Source: Pseudomonadota bacterium
Lineage (GTDB): Bacteria; BMS3Abin14
DNA: 6,327 bases
Reading direction: 5' to 3'
Assembly: GCA_016937135.1 (NCBI GenBank)
Contig: JAFGWO010000211.1
Location: 1-6,327, forward strand
Under the pieces are notes generated by a model that was given only the letters and a program-made list of their open reading frames with translations, had not been told where the DNA came from and made no database searches. The position numbers and the translations under genes are program-made. This document shows positions 1 to 5,622 of the stretch, piece after piece. How positions within the stretch are numbered: the first letter of the stretch is position 1; each line of letters starts with the position of its first letter.

Positions 1-16
1 ATACAACGATGTCCAT
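1..16 (-). CDS. Possible start of electron transfer flavoprotein beta subunit (5 codons, cut by window edge)
   Basis: An ATG at 14-16 on the minus strand reads M-D-I-V-V and then a codon beginning with T before the window ends. A GGGG ribosome-binding-like run (22-25) lies five bases upstream. EtfB proteins commonly begin M-[DNK]-I-V-V-C-I-K-Q-V-P, and etfB often follows an acyl-CoA dehydrogenase gene, whose electrons ETF accepts. The seen evidence is only five residues, a start codon and gene order; the identity is inference. Two overlapping ATGs in another frame (19-21 and 25-27) give M-S-W-T-S-L-Y and are a competing reading. Confidence 0.33.
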
Positions 17-152
17 GACATCCCCATTGGAAGATGGAGAAAGGACGTATGTGCGTGAGCGCGTGGGTTTAAAATTACCGAGCCGGCAGCAGATCTATCC
101 CTTGCGCATTGCCTCCTCACGACTTCACGCTGGCACGTCCTGTTCTTTTACC
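17..152. other. Gap downstream of the acyl-CoA dehydrogenase
   Basis: 136 bases between the dehydrogenase stop and the possible etfB start. There is no convincing terminator or promoter. It contains a strong AGGAGG (112-117, minus strand) two bases before an ATG that opens only a four-codon frame (M-R-K-G-stop, 95-109). Confidence 0.4.
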
Positions 153-1310
153 CTATTTTTTCCCGGCGTATTCCTTTATGAGCTCCGTGCCGATGACGTT
201 TCTCTGGATCTGGTTCGTCCCTTCATAGATCTGCAGGATCTTGGCATCCCGCATCATCTTTTCAACAGGATAATCCTTCATATAACCATACCCGCCGAAA
301 ACCTGAACGGCATCGGTTGTGACCTTCATCGCCACTTCAGACCCGAAAAGCTTGGTCATGGCGGAAACCTTCGAAATATCTTTGGCGCCGCTGTCGATCC
401 ATCTTGCGACGGCATAGGTCAGGGCCCTGGCGGCCTCGATGGAGGTCGCCATATCGGCGACCATATGCTGCATGGCCTGGAAGCTTATGATGGGCTGGCC
501 GAACTGATGCCGTTCCCTTCCGTACCTGACCGCGGCGTCAAGGGCCCCCTGCGCGACCCCGACCCCCTGGGCCGCGATCCCGGGCCGGGAGTTGTCGAGG
601 GTTTTCATGGCCACGATAAAACCCATGCCCTCCCTGGAAATCAGGTTGGCGGCGGGAACCCGGCAATCCTCGAAAACGAGCTCCCTGGTGGTCGAGGCGC
701 GGATGCCCATTTTCCTCTCTTTTTTCCCGAAGGAAAACCCTTCCGTCCCCTTTTCCACGATGAAAGCCGAAGCCCCGCGCGCTCCTTTTGATTTATCCGT
801 CAGGGCGATGACCGTGTAGACGTCGGCCTCCCCCCCGTTGGTGATCCACTGTTTCGTCCCGTTAAGGACATAAAAATCACCTTCCTTGCGCGCCGTGGTC
901 CTGATGCCCCCCGCATCGCTCCCGGCGTTGGCTTCGGTGAGCCCAAAGGCACCGAGAATCTCCCCTGTGGCAATCCGGGGAAGATATTTTTCCTTCTGTT
1001 GGTCGCTTCCGAACATTAGGATGGGGTAGGCTCCCAGGAAGGAAGCAGCATAGGTAACCGAAACCCCCAGGCATGCCCGGGAAAGCTCCTCCACCGCGAG
1101 GCCCATCTCCAGGACGCCTCCCCCCAGCCCTCCGTAGGCCTCGGGAATCGAGACTCCGAAAAGATCCGACTGGGCGCATATCTTCATGATCTCCCGGGGG
1201 AACTCCTCCTTCTCGTCCAGTTCCTCGCGGACAGGGACGATCTTCTCCTCGGCGATCTGTTTCGCAATCTCCTGAATGGCCTGCTGTTCTTCGGTAAGAA
1301 AATAATCCAT
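153..1310 (-). CDS. Acyl-CoA dehydrogenase, short-chain type (385 aa)
   Basis: FAD-dependent acyl-CoA dehydrogenase, expected to be a soluble cytoplasmic tetramer that oxidises an acyl-CoA to the 2,3-enoyl-CoA and passes electrons to ETF. Seen: the helical N-terminal domain begins F-L-T-E-E-Q. The first family signature lies around residues 121-133 (AFGLTEANAGSDA) and includes the FAD-contacting GLTE. W-I-T-N-G is at 155-159. The second signature runs around 336-357 (QVFGGYGY followed by RDAK). The candidate catalytic base is Glu363 in IYEGTNQIQR, the position used by short-chain (butyryl-CoA-like) and related enzymes. The length is normal for the family. The ATG at 1308-1310 is preferred to an upstream in-frame start because GGAGG (1317-1321) sits six bases before it. 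The gene is separated from fabH by 102 bases containing a hairpin, and is probably in the same operon. The substrate cannot be read from sequence; glutaryl-, cyclohexanoyl- or branched-chain acyl-CoA substrates remain possible. Confidence 0.95.
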   Translation of the reverse strand: MDYFLTEEQQAIQEIAKQIAEEKIVPVREELDEKEEFPREIMKICAQSDLFGVSIPEAYGGLGGGVLEMGLAVEELSRACLGVSVTYAASFLGAYPILMFGSDQQKEKYLPRIATGEILGAFGLTEANAGSDAGGIRTTARKEGDFYVLNGTKQWITNGGEADVYTVIALTDKSKGARGASAFIVEKGTEGFSFGKKERKMGIRASTTRELVFEDCRVPAANLISREGMGFIVAMKTLDNSRPGIAAQGVGVAQGALDAAVRYGRERHQFGQPIISFQAMQHMVADMATSIEAARALTYAVARWIDSGAKDISKVSAMTKLFGSEVAMKVTTDAVQVFGGYGYMKDYPVEKMMRDAKILQIYEGTNQIQRNVIGTELIKEYAGKK

Positions 1311-1316
1311 GCGAAA

Positions 1317-1321
1317 CCTCC
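1317..1321 (-). promoter_or_regulatory. Ribosome binding site of the acyl-CoA dehydrogenase
   Basis: GGAGG on the minus strand, six bases before the ATG at 1308-1310. It decides the start in favour of M-D-Y-F-L-T-E over the in-frame start eight codons upstream. Confidence 0.8.
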
Positions 1322-1337
1322 ATCCGTGCCGCAAACC

Positions 1338-1364
1338 TTTCCCCAGGGGGCCTCCTCGGGGAAA
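1338..1364 (-). other. Hairpin in the fabH to acyl-CoA dehydrogenase gap
   Basis: On the minus strand TTTCCCC pairs perfectly with GGGGAAA. Inside, after one bulged G, AGG pairs with CCT, giving about ten base pairs around the six-base loop AGGCCC. No T-tract follows on either strand, so it does not look like a complete intrinsic terminator. It lies 16 bases before the GGAGG of the dehydrogenase. An mRNA-stability, processing or partial attenuation element is possible; its function is not known. Confidence 0.55.
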
Positions 1365-1412
1365 CAGGCCTTTGCCGCCGAAAATCCTCGTGATTGTAAA
1401 GGTGTTCCTTTT

Positions 1413-2399
1413 TTACCAGCGGACCAAAGCGGCACCCCAGGTCAGCCCGCCTCCGAACGCCTCGAGAAGAACCCGGTCGCCGCTCTTGATCCTTCCCGCC
1501 CGGACCGCATCGTCAAGGGCGAGGGGGACGGAAGCGGCAGAGGTGTTGCCGTGCCTGTCCACGGTAACCACGACCTTCTCCATGGGAAGATTCAACCTCT
1601 TGGCAGTGGCCTGAATGATCCGCAGATTGGCCTGGTGCGGGACAAGAAAGTCAATATCCTCTTCCGTGAGGCCGTTTTTTTCCAGGGTCTCTTCCACAAC
1701 CTCCCGGAGCTTGGTTACCGCGATTTTGAAAATCTCGTTCCCCTGCATCCTTACCGTGTTGAGCTTCTGATCGATCATCTCGTGGGAAGGGGGAATCCGG
1801 GATACGCCGCCGGGAGCGTACAGAAGCTCCGCAAGGCGTCCATCGCAATGCAGGTGGGTGGACAAGACCCCTCGCTCCCCTCCCTCTTCCCGCCGGAGGA
1901 TGGCCGCTCCTGCCCCATCCCCGAAGAGCACACAAGTGCTCCTGTCCTCCCAGTTGATGAACCGGGTCAGGACTTCAGCCCCTATGATGAGGATGTTTTC
2001 GTAGCTCCCCATCCTGATAAAGGCATCTCCGATGGAAAGGGCATAGATAAAACCGGTGCAGGCCGCTTCCAGATCGAAGGCGGCAGCCTTGAAGGCGCCG
2101 AGATTTCTCTGGACCAGCCCGGCCGTGGAAGGGAAAAAATGGTCAGGGGAGAGGGTGGCCACGATGATGAGATCCAGGTCAGCGGCGCTTGATCCCGCCA
2201 TGTCGAGGGCCTTTCGGGCTGCCTCCGTAGCCAGATCGGACGTAGCCTGCTCAGGAGCCGCCACCCGCCTTTCCCGGATCCCCGACCGGGAGACGATCCA
2301 TTCATCGGTGGTATCGACCATCTTTTCAAGATCCGCGTTGGTGAGGATTTTTTCGGGAAGATAGGATCCCGTCCCGGCGATCACCGTCCTGACCGTCAT
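1413..2399 (-). CDS. fabH: 3-oxoacyl-[acyl-carrier-protein] synthase III, FabH (KAS III)
   Basis: KAS III performs the first condensation of type II fatty acid synthesis in the cytoplasm, joining an acyl-CoA primer (usually acetyl-CoA) to malonyl-ACP with loss of CO2. The 328-residue protein has the full Cys-His-Asn triad: Cys114 in EAACTGF, His255 in VPHQANLRI and Asn285 in RHGNTSAAS. The glycine-rich [11 protein letters not shown] at the C-terminus is also typical. D-T-T-D-E-W-I near residues 29-35 and the R-[ST]-G-I-R-E-R at 38-44 are FabH hallmarks. The start at 2397-2399 is supported by AAGGAGGAG just upstream and by the normal N-terminal M-x-x-R-x-x-I-x-G-T-G-S-Y-L-P. Only ten bases separate it from the plsX stop, so co-translation is likely. 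Straight-chain or branched primer preference cannot be judged by eye. Confidence 0.97.
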   Translation of the reverse strand: MTVRTVIAGTGSYLPEKILTNADLEKMVDTTDEWIVSRSGIRERRVAAPEQATSDLATEAARKALDMAGSSAADLDLIIVATLSPDHFFPSTAGLVQRNLGAFKAAAFDLEAACTGFIYALSIGDAFIRMGSYENILIIGAEVLTRFINWEDRSTCVLFGDGAGAAILRREEGGERGVLSTHLHCDGRLAELLYAPGGVSRIPPSHEMIDQKLNTVRMQGNEIFKIAVTKLREVVEETLEKNGLTEEDIDFLVPHQANLRIIQATAKRLNLPMEKVVVTVDRHGNTSAASVPLALDDAVRAGRIKSGDRVLLEAFGGGLTWGAALVRW

Positions 2400-2401
2400 G
2401 G

Positions 2402-2410
2402 CTCCTCCTT
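2402..2410 (-). promoter_or_regulatory. Ribosome binding site of fabH touching the plsX stop codon
   Basis: AAGGAGGAG on the minus strand. Its first base is the last base of the plsX TGA (2410-2412), and AGGAGG (2404-2409) is four bases from the fabH ATG. This near-perfect site sets the fabH start and suggests plsX and fabH are translationally coupled. Confidence 0.8.
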
Positions 2411-3510
2411 CATTTCTTCGGTTCCGAGGCGGCAAGGGGGTTGATATCCGGATCCCCGGCTTTTTCCTTTATCGTCTCGATGACACGATGGACCCTATCG
2501 CCAATGGTCTGCCTCAGTTCGATGGTCGACTCGATCTCTTCCCGGATCCGCCGGTCGATTTTGGTCCTGGCGTATTCATTGGAAATGCGCAGGGCATTTT
2601 TAACGGCCACGGGATTGGACCTGCCATGGGCGATGACGCCGATCCCGTCAATTCCAAGGAGGAGGGCCCCGCCATATTCCGCATAATCGAACCGATGCTT
2701 GAAGCGCTTGAGGGCGGGCCGCATGAAAAGATAGCCGAAGCGCGCGAGGAGGGAGGACTTGATCTCATGCCGGAGACGAACCCCGAGGGCGTGAGCTACC
2801 CCCTCGGCCGTCTTCAGGGCGACGTTTCCCACGAAACCGTCGCAGACAACAACGTCCACCCGGTCCATGAAAATATCTCCCCCCTCCACATTCCCAAGAA
2901 AATTCAATTTGCTTTTCCTGAGGATGTCAAAGGTCGTCCTTACCAGTTCGTTCCCCTTGCCCGCTTCCTCGCCGATGCTCAGAAGACCGACCCTGGGATT
3001 CTCGATCCCGAGGGTATATTTCGCCAGGGTGTGCCCCATGAAGGCGAACTGCACCAGGTTGTGGGGTTTGCAGTCGACATTCGCGCCGGCGTCAAGGAGA
3101 ACAACCCGCCCGTCCACGGTGGGAAGGATGGACCCGATGCAGGGCCTGTCCACATTGGGCAGGGGTCCAAGGATGAAAAGACCGGAAAGCATGGCCGCCC
3201 CGCTGTTGCCGGCGGACATGGCGGCATCGGCCTCGCCGGACTTGACCAGTTCGAAGGTCCTTCTGATCGAACTGTCCTGCTTGCCGTTTAAGGCTTTCCT
3301 CGGAGCTTCATCCATACGGATAACCTCCGAGGCGTGCTTTATGATGATCCTGCCCTCAGGAAAAGTGTGTTTTTCCAGGAGAGGCAGGATAATCTCGCGG
3401 TCGCCGACGAGGACAACGGTGCAATCGAACTCCCGGACTGCCAGGACCGCTCCCTCGATAACAGCATGGGGGGCGTAATCCCCTCCCATGGCATCCACTG
3501 CTATCTTCAA
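2410..3510 (-). CDS. plsX: Phosphate acyltransferase PlsX
   Basis: PlsX converts acyl-ACP and phosphate to acyl-phosphate, the donor used by PlsY for glycerol-3-phosphate acylation; it is a peripheral membrane enzyme of phospholipid synthesis. The 366-residue protein opens with the family signature [13 protein letters not shown]. It carries A-M-S-A-G-N-S-G-A (97-105), L-D-A-G-A-N (139-144), G-N-V-E-G-G-D-I (206-213), C-D-G-F-V-G-N (223-229) and Y-G-G-A-L-L-L-G (279-286), all typical of PlsX. It is a little longer than usual because of a charged C-terminal tail. The start codon consistent with the conserved N-terminus is TTG (3508-3510). No Shine-Dalgarno sits at normal distance, and the frame is open upstream only to a TAA at 3532-3534, which is the rpmF stop. 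Low-efficiency or coupled initiation after rpmF is inferred. Confidence 0.95.
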   Translation of the reverse strand: MKIAVDAMGGDYAPHAVIEGAVLAVREFDCTVVLVGDREIILPLLEKHTFPEGRIIIKHASEVIRMDEAPRKALNGKQDSSIRRTFELVKSGEADAAMSAGNSGAAMLSGLFILGPLPNVDRPCIGSILPTVDGRVVLLDAGANVDCKPHNLVQFAFMGHTLAKYTLGIENPRVGLLSIGEEAGKGNELVRTTFDILRKSKLNFLGNVEGGDIFMDRVDVVVCDGFVGNVALKTAEGVAHALGVRLRHEIKSSLLARFGYLFMRPALKRFKHRFDYAEYGGALLLGIDGIGVIAHGRSNPVAVKNALRISNEYARTKIDRRIREEIESTIELRQTIGDRVHRVIETIKEKAGDPDINPLAASEPKK

Positions 3511-3524
3511 GGCAATGTGTCGAA

Positions 3525-3539
3525 AGGTTTGTTAAACCT
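3525..3539 (-). other. Perfect inverted repeat around the rpmF stop codon
   Basis: On the minus strand AGGTTT and AAACCT pair perfectly around the loop AAC, so the rpmF TAA lies in the loop and adjoining stem. The helix can be extended by a G-T and an A-T pair. It begins 14 bases before the plsX TTG start and contains the only GAGG nearby. There is no real T-tract. It may affect termination of rpmF translation or initiation of plsX, but this is inference. Confidence 0.5.
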
Positions 3540-3714
3540 CTTCGATCTCCATTACTTTCCGTCCCCTGTAGAAGCCGCAATGGCCGCAGACCCGGTGAGG
3601 GGCCTTGGGCTCACCGCACTTGGGACACGTGCTCGTTGCGGGGGCGCTCAACGCATCATGGGACCGGCGTCTGCGCGTTCTGGATTTGGCCTGCTTGTGT
3701 TTTGGAACCGGCAT
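3532..3714 (-). CDS. rpmF: 50S ribosomal protein L32 (zinc-ribbon form)
   Basis: Sixty residues, the usual size of bacterial L32, a structural protein of the large ribosomal subunit. It begins MPVPKHKQ, followed by a very basic stretch (S-R-T-R-R-R-R-S-H) and then the zinc ribbon CPKC (30-33) and CGHC (43-46). All four cysteines are present, so this is the zinc-binding (C+) form and not a cysteine-less paralogue. AGGAG (3723-3727) lies eight bases before the ATG. It follows yceD after 65 bases and precedes plsX by 21 bases, the common arrangement. Confidence 0.97.
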   Translation of the reverse strand: MPVPKHKQAKSRTRRRRSHDALSAPATSTCPKCGEPKAPHRVCGHCGFYRGRKVMEIEEV

Positions 3715-3779
3715 TTCCTTTTCTCCTGATAAATAAACGGGGTTGTCACGTCCCCTTGCGGGTCCGGATCAGCTCTTTC

Positions 3780-4301
3780 CTATTTCAAGCTGTCTTTTAA
3801 ACGAAGGAGCTCACTCCAACGCTCGTCGGGAACTTCCTTAACGCATCCGCAGGGCCCCTTCTCCAGATCGGCTCCGCACTGGGGGCAGATCCCCGCGCAC
3901 GTCTGGCTGCACAGGGGCTTCATGGGAATTCCGAGGGCGATCTGCTCCGCAACGAGGTGCGAGAGGTCCAGGCAATCCCCCCGAAAAAATTCAACATCGA
4001 GGTCGTCGGTTTCCAGCTCCACATCGGGAGCGGCCCCCTCCAGATCCATCAAGGGCCTGAGTTCCACATTGACCTCTTCCAGAACATCAAGATCGAAATC
4101 CTTCAAACAGCGCGCGCACCGCAGTCGGACCTTTCCGGCCACCTGACCACGCACGAGAACCTGCAAACCGACTTTTCTGACCTTCAGGGAACCGGAGACG
4201 GAATCCACGACATCAAGATCCTGCAACGCCGGATCCCCTTTTTCCAGACGGACATCCACATCGACGCCCTCCGGAGGGATTTCATCAAGGTAAAGTTCCA
4301 T
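3780..4301 (-). CDS. yceD: YceD/DUF177 family protein (large-subunit rRNA accumulation protein)
   Basis: DUF177 proteins are almost always encoded just before rpmF and are linked to 23S rRNA accumulation in bacteria and plastids; the molecular role is unsettled. The 173-residue protein has the family's C-A-R-C-L (62-66), acidic strand-rich middle region, and a cysteine-rich end: C131, C135, C139 and C142 in CSQTCAGICPQCG, then CGC at 151-153. The cysteines make metal binding likely, but this is inference. The start at 4299-4301 has GAGG (4310-4313) eight bases upstream and lies about 20 bases from the predicted transcription start. It is the first gene of the yceD-rpmF-plsX-fabH-dehydrogenase run. 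A longer N-terminus is unlikely given the promoter position. Confidence 0.93.
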   Translation of the reverse strand: MELYLDEIPPEGVDVDVRLEKGDPALQDLDVVDSVSGSLKVRKVGLQVLVRGQVAGKVRLRCARCLKDFDLDVLEEVNVELRPLMDLEGAAPDVELETDDLDVEFFRGDCLDLSHLVAEQIALGIPMKPLCSQTCAGICPQCGADLEKGPCGCVKEVPDERWSELLRLKDSLK

Positions 4302-4328
4302 TATCCGATCCTCGAAATCAGATCAAGG

Positions 4329-4357
4329 AAAATAGCGAATGAACGGGGGTTTGTCAA
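4329..4357 (-). promoter_or_regulatory. Sigma70-type promoter of the yceD-rpmF-plsX-fabH operon
   Basis: On the minus strand, a perfect TTGACA (4352-4357) is followed by an exact 17-base spacer and TATTTT (4329-4334; four of six consensus positions). Transcription would begin near 4322, leaving about 20 bases before the yceD ATG and including its GAGG. It lies in the 93-base gap after the DUF523 gene, so the operon can be transcribed independently of that gene. A G5 run (minus strand, upstream of the -35) can pair with a C5 run in the spacer around an inner AACG/CGTT stem. Whether this forms in readthrough RNA is unknown. Confidence 0.75.
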
Positions 4358-4394
4358 CGCAGGTCCGTTTCCCCCTTGTCCGGGATCCCTCGGC

Positions 4395-5360
4395 CTATAC
4401 GTGGTTCCTGAGGATCACCTCAAGGGGATGCGGATTAAAGTAAAATTGCCCTTCGAGGTAGGGCTCTCGGTATTTGCGGATGTAGTGTCGAATGAGAGTC
4501 AGGGGCACAACAAGGGGAACGAGTTCCCTGCGGTAATTTTCAATGGTCTCCAGGAGCTCGGCTTTTTCGTCGGGGGAGAGCTCTTTTCGGAAATAGCCCA
4601 TGGCGTGCATCAGCACATCCGTGTTCTTCTTGCGGGTCGTTTTGACCTTAAGGGCCTGAAAAAGCAGCTCGCCATAGGCGGAAAAAAGCTCCGGGAGGGG
4701 AACCTTTTTCCCCTCGGCGACCAGCCGGCCCATCTGAGCCAGATGTTTCCGGCTGTGGGAAAGAATCAGGAGTTTGTGGGACGTATGGAAGGCAACAAGT
4801 CCGGCAACGGATTTTTTCCCTTCCGCCAGATCCCTCCAGCGGCCGCTTGTGAAAATCGCCTCGATGAAACTTTCACGAAGCAGGGGAGCATGGGGCCTCC
4901 CGTCATCTTCCACGGGAATCCACGGAAAATGATCCATGAAGGCCCTCGCAAACATCCCCGTTCCTGTTTTTGAGGGCAGGCCTTTATCGTTGTAAACCTT
5001 GACCCTTTCCATTCCGCTGCTGGGGGAACCGCTTTTGAAAATAAAGCCGGACAGGTTTTCCGATTCGAGCTCTTTCACACGTTTTTTTGCCCAGGAGGCC
5101 ATCTTTCCGGTCAGGTCGATCCCGGTCCGTATCGTGACCAGCCTTGGATTTTCGGGATCGCCGGCGAGGTGCATCGCTTCCCTGGGGACGGGGAGACCGC
5201 ACTCCACCTCCGGACAGACGGGAATAAATTCCACGTATTGGCCAAGGGTTTCAACCACAAAGCGATCCAGTTTATGCCCGCCGTCGTATCGGACCGGCTC
5301 CCCGAGAAGGCAGGTGCTGACCCCGATGCGGACTGCTTTCTCCCTTTTGCCTTCCTCCAT
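4395..5360 (-). CDS. DUF523-DUF1722 fusion protein (TudS-like plus YbgA-like domains)
   Basis: A 321-residue two-domain protein. Residues about 10-150 are DUF523: V-S-T-C-L-L-G-x-P-V-R-Y-D-G with Cys17, then C-P-E-V-x-C-G-L with Cys49 and Cys54, and F-K-S-G-S-P-S-S-G-M-E-R-V-K-V-Y near 108-123. Residues about 160-315 are DUF1722: F-H-T-S-H-K-L-L-I-L-S-H, then Y-F-R-K-E-L-S and a C-terminal Y-L-E-G-Q-F-Y-F-x-P-H-P. DUF523 includes TudS, a [4Fe-4S] thiouracil desulfidase, so a role in sulfur removal from thiolated nucleobases or nucleotides is possible. Known relatives have S-P-S-C-G where this protein has Ser115. ATG 5358-5360 is preferred to an upstream in-frame TTG (5388-5390) because GGAGG lies eight bases before it. 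The gene appears to be its own unit, 93 bases upstream of yceD, with no clear terminator. Confidence 0.88.
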   Translation of the reverse strand: MEEGKREKAVRIGVSTCLLGEPVRYDGGHKLDRFVVETLGQYVEFIPVCPEVECGLPVPREAMHLAGDPENPRLVTIRTGIDLTGKMASWAKKRVKELESENLSGFIFKSGSPSSGMERVKVYNDKGLPSKTGTGMFARAFMDHFPWIPVEDDGRPHAPLLRESFIEAIFTSGRWRDLAEGKKSVAGLVAFHTSHKLLILSHSRKHLAQMGRLVAEGKKVPLPELFSAYGELLFQALKVKTTRKKNTDVLMHAMGYFRKELSPDEKAELLETIENYRRELVPLVVPLTLIRHYIRKYREPYLEGQFYFNPHPLEVILRNHV

Positions 5361-5368
5361 GCCTTTGT

Positions 5369-5373
5369 CCTCC
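5369..5373 (-). promoter_or_regulatory. Ribosome binding site deciding the DUF523-DUF1722 start
   Basis: GGAGG on the minus strand, eight bases before the ATG at 5358-5360. It lies inside the ten-codon extension that would follow from the upstream TTG, which has no comparable site. Confidence 0.75.
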
Positions 5374-5391
5374 GTTTCCGTTGATCGCAAT

Positions 5392-5408
5392 GGACGCCAT
5401 GCGCGTCC
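5392..5408 (-). other. Inverted repeat in the DUF523-DUF1722 leader
   Basis: GGACGC and GCGTCC form a perfect six-base-pair stem around a five-base loop (5398-5402), about 18 bases upstream of the gene's GGAGG. A second, competing hairpin (5386-5403, CGCA-A-TGG with CCATGCG, one bulged A) overlaps it. It could be an RNA leader structure or a small operator. No T-tract follows, so it is not a terminator. Confidence 0.35.
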
Positions 5409-5608
5409 CGGGAAAAAAGGTCTCCGGCCCCGATTTCTTTTAGCATGGCAAAGAAAAAATGATTAGGGGATAATATCGGGACAGCCCGCCCCGCGGCGGA
5501 CATGCATTGATTCAGCCCCGGATATCCTGTAGTCTCAATAGGGTCGCAAAAAGCCCGATCCGGAAAAAAGCCGGAGGAATTGACGCATATTATCTTATCG
5601 CCTGACGG

Positions 5609-5615
5609 AAAGGAA
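5609..5615 (+). promoter_or_regulatory. Ribosome binding site of the DsbC-like gene
   Basis: AAAGGAA, seven bases before the ATG at 5623-5625. It supports this start, which is also directly followed by a signal peptide. Confidence 0.6.
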
Positions 5616-5622
5616 CGCCCGC

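Larger units (their letters stand above)
5361..5622. other. Divergent intergenic region between the DUF523 gene and the DsbC-like gene
   Basis: 262 bases that must hold the promoters for two divergent genes. I see no clear -35/-10 pair for either. The best plus-strand candidate is TTGATT (5507-5512) with a 17-base spacer and TAGTCT (5530-5535), which is weak. Present are GATAATATC (5469-5477, a GATA-A-TATC inverted repeat) and a stem CCGCC/GGCGG (5486-5499). There are also two mutually exclusive hairpins before the DsbC-like gene: GGGTCG/CGATCC (5541-5561, one G-T pair) and TCCGG/CCGGA (5559-5575). No RNA gene or small protein is convincing. Confidence 0.5.

Noticed and set aside
9..791. Long plus-strand open frame opposite the acyl-CoA dehydrogenase
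   Set aside because: It is the antisense of a well-supported gene, has no ribosome binding site, and has a composition rich in Pro, Gly, Arg and His typical of shadow frames in GC-rich DNA.
1397..1414. Plus-strand terminator-like AAAGG-TGTT-CCTTT followed by T residues
   Set aside because: The stem is only five pairs and mostly A/T at one end, no plus-strand gene lies upstream, and part of the T run is the fabH stop codon.
1326..2192. Plus-strand 288-codon frame opposite fabH
   Set aside because: It lies antisense to fabH, whose catalytic triad and both ends are intact, and shows no recognisable domain.
2398..3291. Plus-strand 297-codon frame opposite plsX
   Set aside because: Antisense shadow of plsX; no start signal and no family features.
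3957..4973. Plus-strand 338-codon frame spanning yceD, the promoter gap and the DUF523 gene
   Set aside because: It runs antisense over two real genes and their intergenic promoter, with no ribosome binding site and no domain; chance openness is the simpler reading.
5111..5503. Minus-strand frame starting in the intergenic region and running into the DUF523 gene
   Set aside because: It overlaps the conserved DUF523 N-terminus in another frame and has no recognisable content.
5500..5575. Cyclic-di-GMP (GEMM) riboswitch, suggested by GTCGCAAAAAGCC
   Set aside because: The expected upstream GCAAACC element and the paired helices of the aptamer are missing; the match is confined to one short string.
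5580..5608. Promoter for the DsbC-like gene using TTGACG at 5580-5585
   Set aside because: The position 17 bases further on reads TGACGG, and the TATTAT at 5588-5593 is too close to serve as its -10.
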